64,000 nt of DNA. It comes from Ctena decussata (lineage: Eukaryota > Mollusca > Bivalvia > Lucinida > Lucinidae). Below are positions 1 to 11,011 of this stretch, in pieces (position 1 is the stretch's first letter; each line of letters starts with the position of its first letter). The stretch spans positions 10,183,001 through 10,247,000 of the forward strand of contig OZ022502.1 of assembly GCA_963989385.1 (NCBI GenBank), given 5' to 3'. Below the pieces are notes generated by a model. The model did no database searches and was not told where the DNA came from. It saw only the letters and a program-made list of their open reading frames with translations. A program made the position numbers and the translations under genes.

Positions 1-1959
1 GATCCTTACCATACTTGCAGGTAATGATGACATACACAAGAGCTTGGATGAGTTTGAAATTTGGCCGGATTCGAGCACAGACAACGGAGTAAGCTGCCCA
101 AGAGCGTTTGAAAAAAAATCCCATAGGGTTATAATGGGGAAAATGGCGTCATCATGTTTTCTCAACTGTTTTTGCTTAGATCCTTATCATACTTGCAGGT
201 AATGATGACATACATAAGAGCTTGGATGAGTTCGAAATTGGGCCGGATTTGAGAACAGACTATGGAGTTAGCTGCCCTTGAGCATTTGAAAAAAATCCCA
301 TAGTCTTATAATGGAGAAAACAACGTCATCACATATTTTTAGAAAAACTTTGTCATCGCTCTATTGCCTACATTTCTCAACGGATTTTAAAATAACTTCA
401 CGCAAATGTAGGGCATGACAATATCTCGAGCAAGTTCGACTTTCAGGATGCTGCGCCCAAGGTCAAGGTCACTGTGGATATTTTTAGAAAAACTTTGTCA
501 TCGCTCTATTGCCTACATTTCTCAATGGATTTTAAAATAACTTCACACAAATGTAGGGCATGACAATATCTCGAGCAAATTCGACTTTCAGAATGCTGCG
601 CCCAAGGTCAAGGTCACTGTGGCTATTTTTAGCAAAACTTTGTCAGCGCTCTAGCACCTACATTTCTCAGCAGATTTTAAAATAATTTCACACAAATGTA
701 GGGCATGACAATATCTCGAGCAAGTGTGACTTTCAGAGGTGCTGAACCCAAGGTCAAGGTCACTAAGGCTATTTTTAAAAAAACTTGGTCATCGCTCTAG
801 CGCCTTCATTTCTCAACGGATTTTTAATCAACTTCACACAAACGTAGGGCATGACAATATCTCAAACAAGTTTGACTTCGAGGGTGCTGTGCCCAAGGTC
901 AAGGTCACTGTGGCTATTTTTAGAAAAACTTTGTCAGCGCTCTAGCACCTACATTTCTCAATGGATTTTGAAATAAATTAATACAAATGTAGGGCATGAC
1001 AATATCTTGAGCAAGTTCGACTTTCAGGATGCTGTGCCCAAGGTCAAGGTCACTGTGGCTATTTTTAGAAAAACTTTGTCATCGCCCTAGCACCTTCATT
1101 TCTCCATTGATTGTGAAATAACTTGACACAAATGTAGGGCATGACAATATCTCTAGCGAGTTTGACTTTCAGGATGCTGTGCCCAAGGTCAAGGTCACTG
1201 TGGCTATTTTTAGAAAAACTTTGTCATCGCTCTAGCACCTACATTTCACAACGGATTTTAAAATAAATTCACACAAATGTAGGGCATGACAATATCTCGA
1301 GCAAGTTTGACTTTCAGGGTGCTGCAATCAAGGTTTTTGATTAGATCCTTATCATACTTGCAGGTAATGATGACATACATAAGAGCTTGGATGAGTTCGA
1401 AATTTTGCCGGATTCGAGCACAGACTACGGAGTTAGCTGCCCTTGAGCGTTTGAAAAAAATCCCATAGTCTTATAATGGAGAAAACAACGTCATCACATT
1501 TTCATTTTTCATCGGATCCTCTTCATACTTGCAGGTAATGAGGATATGCATAAAAGCTTGGATTATTTAGCATTTCGGCTAGATCCCACCACTGACTATG
1601 GAGTACCTGCCCTGAGCATCCAAAAAATCAATGTCACCACTTTTCCTTGGTTTCTACTGATCCGATCCTTTTCAAACTTGCAGGTAATGAGGAAATGCAT
1701 AATATCTTAAATAAATTCAAATTTTGGCCAGATCAGGCCAACCACTACGAAGTTAGCTGCCCTTGACAGCTCTGTCTATTGTGCTCTTGATTGGATACTT
1801 TTTAAACTTGCATATATTAAATGAGGGCATACATGTTTTGGATGAGTTTAATTTTCAGCCTGATTGGACCACTGACTGTGGAGTTAGCTGCCCTTGAGCA
1901 TCTTAAATATCACTTACAATGTCTCTCAGGTGAGCAATTGTTGCCCTTTGGGCTACTTG
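1..1959 (-). mobile_element. H0: tandem-repeat element of the GCTCACC/GGTGAGC superfamily, runs off the window
   Basis: Minus-strand 5' end near 1959 (CAAGTAGCCCAAAGGGC, followed by GCTCACCTG). The body contains degenerate tandem repeats including a regular 145-bp array. Its end abuts H1 directly. Non-autonomous; no ORF of note. Confidence 0.5.
330..1335. repeat. 145-bp tandem array, about seven units
   Basis: The landmark GGGCATGACA recurs at 411, 556, 701, 847, 992, 1137 and 1282, a spacing of 145-146. Each unit also carries CCCAAGGTCAAGGTCACTG. Flanking stretches (1-330, 1340-1900) hold a second degenerate repeat with GATCCTTATCATACTTGCAG. Confidence 0.9.
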
Positions 1960-1961
1960 TT

Positions 1962-3901
1962 TTAGCTCACCAGAGCCGAAGGCTCAAAGGTGAGCTTATA
2001 ATATAGGCAGGCCTCCGTAGTCCGTCCATTGTCTGTCCGTCCGTCCGTCCACCATTTTAAAAGGTCTTCTTCTCTGAAACTGCTGGGCCGATCAAAGCCA
2101 AATTTTATATGGAGCCTCCATGGGTTGGGGGAACCAAAGTCTGTTCAGGGTATCTGGGTCACATGACCAAGATGGCCACCACGCCCATATATGGTAAAAA
2201 CCCTTCAAAAATCTTCTTCTCCAGAACCAAAAAGCCTGTGACCTTGAAAGTTGGTATGTAGCATCAAGCATGCGAGCCCATCATAGCTTATACAAATGAT
2301 GACCTTGCTATGACCTTGACCTAATTTATGACATGGTCAACTTTGGTATGTTAGGCTTTTAGGCTTTTATATGGGAAAACGCTTAAACAGTTGATTTCTC
2401 AGAAACTATTTAAGTCTAAGGTACAATACTTGGTATACATGGTCAACCAAATGAACAAATGAAGATATTATGTCGCTAAAGGTCAAGGTCATTCGGTCCA
2501 TCCATCCGTCGTCAAGATTTTCAAACATCTTCTCCTCTGAAACCACTTCGCTGATTAAAGCCAAATTTCATATGGAGTCTTAGTGGGATGGGGGAACGAA
2601 AGTTTATATGCGGTGTCTGGGTCACATGACCAAGATGGCCGCCATGCCCAAAGTACCCAAACAAAGCCCAGAAAAGAGTGGGACGAAAACGAAAGAAATT
2701 ATGTCCCGACTCGTAAAAAAGCGAGCCTCGAGTGGGAGTGGTGACCCATCGGGGAGAAAAGCCCAGAAAAGAGTGGGACGAAAACAAATGAAAGAAATTA
2801 TGTCCCGACTCGTAAAAAAGCGAGCCTCGAGTGGGAGTGGTGACCCATCGGGGAGAAAAGCCCAGAAAAGAGTGGGACGAAAACAAATGAAAGAAATTGT
2901 CCCAACTCGTAAAGAAGCTTTCAATGAATTATAGAACATACTTTTGGTGCTCATTTGATGAAATAGAATTCAATGTTACACTTAAAACAAAACTCAAATG
3001 CCATGCCCATATATGGTAAAACCCGATCAAAAATCATTTTCTCCAGAACCAAAAGGCCTATGACCTTGAAACTTGGTATGTAGCATTTGGAACTTGGGCC
3101 CATCATAATTTATACAAATCAGGACTGTGCATTGAGTGTGACCTAATTTATCGCAAGGTCAATTTTGATGTGTTAGAAAATGCTTAAACAGTGGATTTCT
3201 CAGAAACCATTCAAGTCTAAGATATAATATTTGGTATTTATGGTTAACTAAGTGAGCCTATGAAGATAATATGTTGTTAAAGGTCAAGGTCATTCTTTGG
3301 CCTTTGTTCAAGGTCACTGTGATTCTGTTGCCTGCCAACATTTTCAAACATCTTCTCTGAAGCTATATTTCATACGGAGCTTTACTGGGTTAAAAGAACC
3401 AAAGTTTGTTGAGCTGGTCATGGTCACATGACCAAGATGGACACCATGCCCATATATGGTAAAACTCCATCAAAAATCTTCTTATCCTGAATCAAAGGCA
3501 CAATGACCTTGGGGCATGGTATGTAGCATTGAGAACTCGGGCCCATCATAGTTTGTACAATCATGATGGTGCATTGGTCTTGACCTAATATATGGCAAGG
3601 TCAACTTTGGTATGTTATGCTTTTATATGGGAAAATGCTTAAACAGTTGATTTCATGGATTTTTTTTAAGCCTAGATATAATAATTGGAAAATATGGTTA
3701 ACTAAATGAATACATGAAGACATAAGGTCATCAAAGGTCAAGGTCATTTTTTGAACTTTGCTCAAGGTCACTGATTTTTTTAAATTAAAATATGCACACC
3801 TTTTAAGTTACTGGTTTCAAATTTGTAACAAAAAAGTGAAATGACAAATTGTGTCTGTTGACAGAAGGTGTCAGGTGAGCTACAGGACCATTGGTCCTCT
3901 G
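1962..3901 (-). mobile_element. H1: Helentron/HINE-like non-autonomous element
   Basis: Minus-strand 3' end at 1962: hairpin GAGCCTTCGGCTC, then TGGTGAGCTAA. Minus-strand 5' end near 3901: CAGAGGACCAATGGTCC and GCTCACCTG. A (GTCC)n microsatellite at 2027-2053 lies close to the 3' end and degenerate repeats fill the core. Superfamily assignment is inferred from the subterminal inverted repeats, 3' hairpin and microsatellite. Confidence 0.6.
2660..2895. repeat. Near-perfect tandem duplication of about 97 bp within H1
   Basis: AAGCCCAGAAAAGAGTGGGA occurs at about 2664, 2759 and 2858. The intervening sequence is almost identical, so the duplication is recent. The frame stays open on both strands, but nothing suggests a real protein. 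Confidence 0.8.
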
Positions 3902-3945
3902 TTTTTTTTAAAGTAAGGCAATTTTTGTGACTTCTTGTTTGCTTC

Positions 3946-4048
3946 CCTCCGTAAGAGGGGTTATTCTTCTATAAAAGGAAAGAATTTGCTTCTTTTAGAG
4001 AGTGAATTCTTTCTGAGTGGACCTCCATTGAGAGGGGAGGCAAAAGGA
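3946..4048. repeat. Palindromic MITE family F (degenerate copy)
   Basis: Core AAAGGAAAGAATTTGCT and its partial inverse, flanked by CCCTCC and GGGAGG ends. Same family as 11841-12000, 30308-30400 and others. Confidence 0.55.
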
Positions 4049-4139
4049 AACCCTTAACCCGCTGAATAAATTAACATGCCACACCCACTTTGAATTTTCA
4101 GCCAATTGGATTGCTTGATACCAGTTATTGCTTTAAATT

Positions 4140-4450
4140 TACAATCAGAATGACAAATAGTGTAGATCCTGATTAGATGGCTTCTTCAGAAGCCAGCTGA
4201 TCTGGATCTACACTGTTTGCAACGCAGGATAGTTTCGTGCTCAGCAGGTTAAAAGTTAAAAGTGAAATCGTTTGTTGTGAAATATGACAAGGATTTCGTT
4301 CCTTTCCCCCTGTTGCCTGACCAGGAAAAAAAATCATATCGAAGCTCCTGACATACCATAATATGCTGAAGTGTTGGGACACTTAAACCATTAATTTTCC
4401 ATTTGTTCCAAATGGAAAATTAATGTTTTTAGGTGTCTCAATATTTAAGC
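4140..4450. repeat. Palindromic elements with CAAACAGTGTAGATC core and short inverted repeat
   Basis: Positions 4160-4225 form a hairpin around GGCTTCTTCAGAAGCC with flanks GTGTAGATCC and GGATCTACAC. Positions 4378-4440 hold a second palindrome, CCATTTGTTCCAAATGG, inside AGACACCT-like ends. Confidence 0.6.
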
Positions 4451-4782
4451 ACATTAGGGTTGATACATTAAAGTTACTAATCTCAGTACTGACTAGCTGT
4501 AGGTCAGTAGCTTGAATGCTGCTACAAGTGTTTGTAGTACAATGAACGACATTATTTATCGAAGGTTAGTTTCAAGGGTCAGTGTCCTAAGAAATGTCAA
4601 TTTCACCTTAAACAATAGAAAAGTACTAGTACTTTAAGGATTAATTGAACTGTATTACAATCATCATGTCCCAACTCTGCTATCAGATACCAGTTATCGG
4701 CTAATAACACAGGCTCAGAAATGATCAGTCTGAATTTTTGTTTGATTGCCATAAAGAATGAAAAAGAAAAGAAAGGAGTGGA

Positions 4783-4830
4783 GAAGTGTGTGTGTGTGTG
4801 AAGAGGTGAAGAGGTTGGTGAGAGAGAGGC

Positions 4831-4864
<34 letters not shown>
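4783..4864. repeat. Simple repeats (TG)n and (AG)n
   Basis: A GT run at 4786-4800 and an AG run at 4835-4864, with purine-rich sequence between. No gene lies between 4450 and 5046 except this. Confidence 0.9.
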
Positions 4865-4869
<5 letters not shown>

Positions 4870-5046
4870 ACATAAACAGAGTTCTGTAGCAGTTGGTTTT
4901 CTTTTCTTGGTGAACAGTATTTTAGTTCTCATAAAGACGTGGGATGCTGCAAAATGCAGACCCTGGTACCTTCAAACTACATGTACTATTTTAGTATTCT
5001 TCCTTGTAATTTTGTAATTCTAAGATATGACCTTGACCCTTGTCAG

Positions 5047-5179
5047 TTCAGTTTCTTCATGCGACCACTATACAAGTCTTACCGCAGCATGATGTCGGGC
5101 AAGATGAACCAGTTTGAGTTTGCACAGGCCACCAATGAATGGGTTACTGACACACTGTCTCTGACTTCTCTAAGAAAAA
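5047..5179 (+). CDS. Coding exon a of the unrecognised nuclear-type gene
   Basis: Acceptor CAG at 5044-5046 follows a pyrimidine-rich tract; the donor is GTAAGT at 5180. The exon encodes 44 residues from FSFFMRPLYKSYRSMM and ends in phase 1. A second possible acceptor lies 5 bases downstream (CAG 5049-5051). The frame is open upstream to 4939, but the splice signal makes the in-frame ATG at 4939 an unlikely start. Confidence 0.65.
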
Positions 5180-8100
5180 GTAAGTACCATAGAAATTGGA
5201 ATATCTGAAACTATGCAACACAACAAAATCAACAAAGTGGCATGTGCGCCCGTCGAAGACTCGGATCAACCTGGGCATCAGCCCAGTCTGATCATCTTTG
5301 CTGTCAACATGGAAGTAGCTTAGACCCTTAGCTACCCTTTAAGCACACAGCAAAGACTCTGATCAGACTGGGCACACATGCCACTTGGTTGGTTTTGTTA
5401 TGCCATCTGAAAGTTGAATGCAGTTCTTGGTCTGAAAGGTGCTGATGGAATGACAATGAGCGTAGAAACTGATGAGACACTGCTAATAAGTGGGTTTAAT
5501 CCAGTAAGAACAACGGCTGTACCTGGTCATCACCTACAGTTGGGTGTGATACCTAACGTGCTATAAAGAAATGAATACACTACCATACCTAAAAACAAAA
5601 ATAGTTTTTAAGGATTTTATGCCTGGAATTCTGAAATGATGGGCAGTCAGTATGAATTGCTTTCTGAAAAACGTGAATAGGTGTTTGTTAAGATTACTAC
5701 AGTATTTGATAGTGCAAAATTGGCATGCTATTGCACTTGTTAGGTTATAGACAGCATGCTTTGGGGCATAGGTATACCAGTACTCTTGCATCTGTTATTG
5801 AAGACATTGTGACATCAAAATGAAGTCACCCATAGCTGGGAAAAGTGGTATTCGTACCAGGAATGTTATGCTGTTTATACCTTTGTAAGTGCAATCGCAA
5901 GTGAAAAGCGCATAATCAAAAAGAAAAACTTTCTCAAGCAAAAATTTATTTTCAAATCACTGCCTTTGCAAGAAAACGGCAACTTTAGCACAAAATATTT
6001 TGCAAGGAACAAGGGCTACTATGATAAGGGTGGTATAAAATAATTATACCATAGTTTACCTGCCTGTACAGGTGATAATCCACTCACTAAATCTCGTGGT
6101 TTATCTCCACTTACAGGCAGACAAACTATGATGTAACTATTACATATCCCATTAATAACTAAGTTATGTTTGCAGGTTTTCTGGAGACCTTCCGCAAGTT
6201 CAGCACTCAGACGTCTATCTTGAACAATCCCAGTAAACTGGAGGAAGAAGCGTATGAAGCTGTAAACAAGTCTGGCAGGATGGAGAACCTGGTTGTGAAA
6301 CAGTCCCCACCGTCACCCAAACCTGAAATCCCAAGGATCACAACTAGTCCAATCTCCTTCTCAGCCTCTTCTGGGTATGTACCCATGACTACGGCTACAA
6401 GCTTGGTACCGGAGATGCACAGTCTGGGGACCAATGCTGCCAAAGGAAAGCAGCCTATGTCACCCCCCGCAACCACTGAGGTTCCAAGAAGTGGAAGGTC
6501 AAGGCCATCTACCCCACCCCCAGCAGTGGTGAAACAGAGGCGCAGATCAAGGAGCAGGTATTATTGTCTTGATGGCAAACTTATTATCTTAGTTGGTCCG
6601 ACATGGTGATGATTCCACAGAATCATTTCAATGGTGCAACAGAAAAATTATACAGTTTTCAAACCTAAACCATACTTTACAGCAGTTCCTTCAGAGCTCT
6701 GTCCGAAATTTTTTTAGCTGGCCTGTACGAAATGATGATTTTCCACATTTTCCCATGAAAACATATGTTGTGACCCCTCATTAGAACCACCTCATCGAGA
6801 TGTTGTAATGAGGGGTCACAATGTAAGTTTTCTTTGAGAAATAGGAAAAATTATCTCGGAATTATCTTCAAAACCCCACCTTTTCTGGAGCTCAATATAC
6901 ACCATAATTATCCTGTGTTGGGGTAATGTGATCGTATGTTTTAAAATTGTCATGGTGTGTAATTGTCATAAAAATCCCATGGAACAGAAGGAAACATAGT
7001 TTTTGGTTTTCCATGATTCCGTTTCCCAATAGACATTGGGTATCTTGTTTACAAATTTCACGGGGTATAATCGATTCCGCTAATTTTCGCTTCCTGCAGA
7101 GACTGCACATCATATTTGGCTTCCTCCGAGACTGTCCGCGATCTCTTGCTTCCTGCAGAGATGTCTGTACATGATAAATGGCTTCCTGCAGAGACTGTCC
7201 GTGTGATTCTGCTTCCTGCCGAGGCTCTCGACAGGAAGCAGTCACGCGGACAGTCTCGGCAGGAAGCCATTTTTCTGGGACAGTAGTCCCTGCAGGAAGC
7301 AATAGTTCGCGGACAGTCTCAGCGGAAGCCAAATATGACAGACAGTCATAGACTGAAAATTGGCGGACTGGTTTATACCCTGTGATTTTTACCTTTTTAA
7401 TGCTGTTAGAGTGAATAGATGGCGGGTACATTGTACAAATCTTATCAATCTTCTGAAACTTTGCAGGAGTTTGTTTTACTGGTCTGATGATTTGCATGTG
7501 GTTTGGTCGCCATATTTATTTGGTTATAAGACAGGTTTTTTTTCTAGATAAAGTATCCCAAATATGTACATCATGGTGTTTAATTCAGTTATTAGATAAG
7601 TTTTTCTCTATCTTTTAAGACTAATCGAGATTTTTTGGATGGAATGGAAGGGAAAACCTCTGTCTTATAACCGAAGAAATATGATATATACCTGAACTTT
7701 TTGAGTCATCTTTTGCACCTTAAAACTGTTAAAGCCCATAAAGAGTGTGCATCTTTTGCCCCTGAACCCTTACACTTTTATACCTATCTTTTGGAAAATA
7801 TGCAAATGTTTTACCCATGATTTGAGGATTTGCACTTTTGAGGGTGTTTTATTGTGGTCTGAGTATGTGCATGGTTGCATGTAGTGTGGATATAATCTTC
7901 ACGTTAATTTTCATTTTTTGTTTGCATTGAGGACTCAGCCAGCCATTTTTTTGAAGGTCTTTTAACATGTGATTGTAGAAAGTGTGAAACTTAAGTGCTT
8001 AAAAGCCTTTGGCTGGTGCCAGGGGTCAGTTATTAGGATTTGTATTACATCTGTACATCTGCAGTAAATTTTTGTGTCTGGCTGTGGGTGTATGTGAGCC

Positions 8101-8962
8101 CTATGTTTGTAGTTTTAAAAGCAGGTACCAGTTTGTGTAAATTACTTGTTCTTTAATAGGTTTGAATGTGAATTTTCTTGTATTATATTTTAATAGATCA
8201 GAAGTTAACAGAACAAAAATTATGGAGAAAAGTCAGCCCATGGATGTTGCCGACAACCGTTCTACAGTGGCACCCGGCAGCGGCACCAAGATCCTGAGAA
8301 TGATGCTCGACAACAAGATGCCACAAACCAGTGCTAATTCATTCATTGTTGCAGGAAGCAATGACAGCCCCACAAAGAATCCTTTTGACCTTGTTTCATT
8401 CGTGAACACTGTTAACAGTCCAAGCCCCGTCATGTCCACACAGCTGTGGCCTCATGGAACAGTTAGCGCTGAGTCAGATCTGGTCACTAGAAGTGAACCA
8501 GTCAGTTGTCACGGCAACATCTTTACCACGTCTTACAATACACAACAGTCAACAGCATTTCTGCCGCTGGATTCCTCGGCATCTATAACAAATGGTCAAA
8601 TCATCCAGTTTGACCAGCCGATTGACAGCGTTGAAACCCAGAGTCTCATATCTGATATTTCATGTGCTATGGATACGACAACTCAGTTTGAGTCATATGA
8701 TCTTGACAATCTTAGTATCTACACCACAGCACAGCCAACTGTGATATCCCATCATTCCCCACTCTCGGCCAGTCACAATTCATATATCTCACCCAGCGAC
8801 CGACCAAAACCAGTGAAACAAGAGTTGTTCAACTCTGAAGAAGACAGTCTTTCTGGTATGTTGAGTATTGACTTGATGGACGTGAATTCCGTTCTCACGT
8901 TCCTGGATCAAGATCACGTGCCCTCAGCACCCAGTAACGGTCGAGGTATTGCCTCCTCATAA
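5047..8962 (+). CDS. Unrecognised Ser/Thr/Pro-rich, probably nuclear protein; 3' part of gene, three exons
   Basis: Three exons join with matching phases: 5047-5179, 6176-6557 and 8197-8962 (stop TAA 8960-8962). They give 426 residues of a protein whose 5' exons are not identified. Every junction has GT/AG signals, and both split codons (Ser at 5179/6176, Arg at 6557/8197) resolve in frame, which is strong evidence for a real gene. The first 75 residues look folded and helical (FFMRPLYKSYRSMMSGKMNQ, then FLETFRKFSTQ). A Pro/Ser/Thr-rich stretch follows, then a basic cluster KQRRRSRSR across the second junction that would suit a nuclear localisation signal. Further on come a VKQE tetrapeptide (about 8811-8822) matching the SUMO consensus, and an acidic-hydrophobic tail (LSGMLSIDLMDVNSVLTFLD) resembling an activation domain. 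I do not recognise the family; a transcriptional regulator is an inference from composition only. A weak alternative donor at 8946 (GAG|GTATTG) could continue the gene. Confidence 0.65.
5221..5404. repeat. Family E palindromic MITE, degenerate copy
   Basis: Matches the family with AACAAAGTGG / CCACTTGGTTGG ends and internal AAGACTC-GATCA inverted segments (compare 17803-18040). It lies in the first recognised intron of the unrecognised gene. Confidence 0.65.
6176..6557 (+). CDS. Coding exon b of the unrecognised nuclear-type gene
   Basis: Acceptor TTTGCAG ends at 6175 and the donor is GTATTA at 6558. The exon enters in phase 1 and leaves in phase 2. It encodes a short helical segment (FLETFRKFSTQTSILNN), then a low-complexity region rich in Pro, Ser and Thr, including two SPP-type clusters, and ends in the basic run KQRRRSRS. 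Confidence 0.7.
6692..6893. mobile_element. Family A MITE, diverged copy 1
   Basis: About 200 bp with CAGAGCTC / GGAGCTC ends, a centre built from TGTGACCCCTCATTAGAAC and its inverse, and subterminal GATAATT-type segments. Intronic in gene 1. Confidence 0.7.
7075..7350. repeat. Inverted arrays of a GCTTCCTGCAGAGACTGTCC motif
   Basis: About four forward copies (7088-7220) face about four inverted copies (7229-7335) of the same 20-base motif, spaced roughly 45-55 bases. It would form a long imperfect hairpin in the intron of gene 1. No gene was recognised here. Confidence 0.75.
7511..7684. repeat. Short inverted-repeat element with GGTTATAAGACAG ends
   Basis: TTGGTTATAAGACAGGTTTT at 7520 pairs with AAAACCTCTGTCTTATAACC at 7653. 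A related end occurs near 20510-20536. The rest of the intron up to 8160 shows nothing further. Confidence 0.7.
8197..8962 (+). CDS. Probable last coding exon of the unrecognised nuclear-type gene
   Basis: Acceptor TTTTAATAG ends at 8196 and the open frame runs 254 codons to TAA at 8960-8962. It includes a conserved-looking block KILRMMLDNKMP, a KPVKQE SUMO-type site and an acidic-hydrophobic C-terminus. The sequence after 8962 reads as 3' UTR and starts with a MITE at 8981. AATAAA hexamers occur near 9389 and 9411 in an A-rich run. Confidence 0.65.
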
Positions 8963-8980
8963 CAATACCACTTATTATTT

Positions 8981-9184
8981 CAGAGCTCTAGATAAGACGG
9001 CGTATTTGATGATAATTAAGGATAATTTTTCTTATTTCTCATCGAAACCATATGTTGTGACCCCTCATCTGAACGGTCTCGTCGAGACGGTTCAGATGAG
9101 GGGGTCACAACATATGTTTTTATGCAGAATTAACAAAAATTATCCCTAATTATCACCAAATACACCCTCTTATCTAGAGCTCTG
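8981..9184. mobile_element. Family A MITE copy 2 (204 bp)
   Basis: Perfect-looking outer ends CAGAGCTCTAGATAAGA and TCTTATCTAGAGCTCTG, with central palindrome GGTCTCGTCGAGACGG. It lies just after the stop codon of gene 1, so it probably sits in its 3' UTR or flank. Confidence 0.9.
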
Positions 9185-9606
9185 TATTTATTACTGCAAA
9201 ATTGGAGAAAAACAACAAAAAAAAAGATTCAAACTTGTGAGTTTTTGGCATGTAGATAGATGCTTTTTTGACAAAATGGAGTTTTAGTGTTGCTATATAC
9301 TGTCCCAATACTCACAAAAAACTACCATAACACAGGAAATTTCTTTAATGTGGTGGTTTTACATTATTAAAAAGAGAAATGAAAAAAAAATAAAAAAAAA
9401 TTTAATAATAATAAAGCAAAAATATGAACTCTGTTCAACTGTTTTAGAATTGAATCTTGTTATACTACCGGACTGTATGGCGTTTCAGTTTTGCAGTAAA
9501 AATGGAGAAAGGGCACACTATTTATTACATGTATATATCAGTTGGGCTTTCTTTGTGTTCATGGCCACCAATCATGTTAAATATAATGACAAACCACACA
9601 AATTCT

Positions 9607-9802
9607 AAAGACTGGGACACCTGAAATAGTACCAGTATAAATTGTCCTGAAAATGTAAATTTGTGGTGTTACATTGCAAATATGCATCCAAGAGATGCAG
9701 ATGGAATGGCAAACAGTGTAGGCCCTGATCAGACTGCTCCTTCAGGAGCAGTCTGATCTGGGTCTGCACTGTTTGCTCAGATTTGTTTGTCCCAATATTT
9801 AG
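9607..9802. mobile_element. Family B palindromic MITE copy 1
   Basis: GGGACACCT ... GTCCCAATATTTAG ends and core GATCAGACTGCTCC/GGAGCAGTCTGATC flanked by CAAACAGTGTAG and CTGCACTGTTTG. Confidence 0.85.
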
Positions 9803-10162
9803 AAATTTTATAGGTCTGTTAGGAAATATTGGATGAAAGGTATACTTTTTCCCAATATATAGCAGATATTGTAATTTTACATATGTTTGCCATGTAAAAA
9901 TGTGCATCATTTTCTGTCTATAGAAATGTGCCAGTTTTAGTACCAGTAAACAATAATGTTATAATGAATCTGCAAACTTACCATAATAATCCTGATGAAT
10001 GCCCTCACTCTAGTAAATGCCCCCACCTTATTTTGCTGAAGAAAAAAAACGTTACAGTGACTTTCTAAAATTGCAAACCTCCTGGCATAAAAGGCCTCAC
10101 GCATGTATGCTGTAGTTTACATTTGATCATTTATCCTCTCATCGTGATTAGTGAGGTACTCC
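9803..10162. other. No recognisable gene
   Basis: AT-rich sequence without splice-supported coding potential, RNA gene or clear repeat. Confidence 0.6.
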
Positions 10163-10410
10163 ATGCGGTTGCTGGGCCGTGTAACGCAGTTGGTAGCTTG
10201 TCTAACTCAATAGCCAGAGACCCTGGGTCTGATACCTAGTCCAGCCACTTACTTTCCATTTCCATTCTGCCGATATAAGAAGGGGGCATTTGTCAGTTAC
10301 TGGCTAAAGTAAGTGCACTTAGTAATGGTAGGAGATCTATGTGTGGTTAGGTTAACTGACCATGACAACATGACCACAGCTGTTTACCATGGATGTTAAA
10401 CAATAATACA
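10163..10410 (+). mobile_element. tRNA-derived SINE, older copy
   Basis: A-box-like AACGCAGTTGG and decayed B box GGGTCTGATACC, followed by the same body as the copy at 35661-35925 (GTCAGTTACTGGC, GTGCACTTAGTA, CATGACCA). The B box is mutated, so it is inactive. Confidence 0.75.
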
Positions 10411-11010
10411 GCTTCATGCACTTGTTTGAAATCTTAGATCACTTAGCACAGCTTTTATTCTTTCGTGGGCAAGATGAATGGAATCATTTTACTAAGTGAC
10501 TGATAGGTTACCATTTTATGCCCTAAATAAGACCACTTTCTTGTAAAACGCAATATGGAATGCCACAGGGCATTCAATGGGATTAATATGGTGGTGCTCA
10601 TGAATGTGCATAAAATTGTATACTTGTCAATTTTTGTTCCTATGTACATAAATACATGTACAATTACAGGTCTGCAAAGGGAGTTTGGTGTATTGAGATT
10701 TTCATCCTTGCTGTACATAGCTGGACATTCAGGCCACAAAACAAACTTACATGTACTTGCTTCCCTGAAGTTGATATGATGTCATTAAATACTGAAAGAG
10801 AGGCAGTTCTGTAAAATGAGATTTTTTTTGCATGTTTACTTTCTGGAAACGTTTCTAGAATTTAAGATGTGTGGATACCCTTTATCATTTTGACTTTCAG
10901 TTTTTCAAAGGGAAATAACTTACTTGTTTGTTTCTTTGGAAAACACAGCCCTTTTCAAATGGGGTTTTATCTTAAAAAAGAAAAAAAATATCTAATGCTG
11001 TAGCCGCAAA
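10411..11010. other. No recognisable gene
   Basis: Unique AT-rich sequence. Open frames here are under 100 codons and lack splice-supported continuations. Confidence 0.55.
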
Positions 11011-11011
11011 A

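Noticed and set aside
2521..2954. Overlapping open frames of 108-121 codons on both strands
   Set aside because: They come from a recent tandem duplication inside a HINE-like element and are open on both strands, which suggests chance.
6892..7497. 201-codon minus-strand frame
   Set aside because: Most of it lies in the inverted GCTTCCTGCAGAGACTGTCC array; the translation is repetitive and has no splice support.
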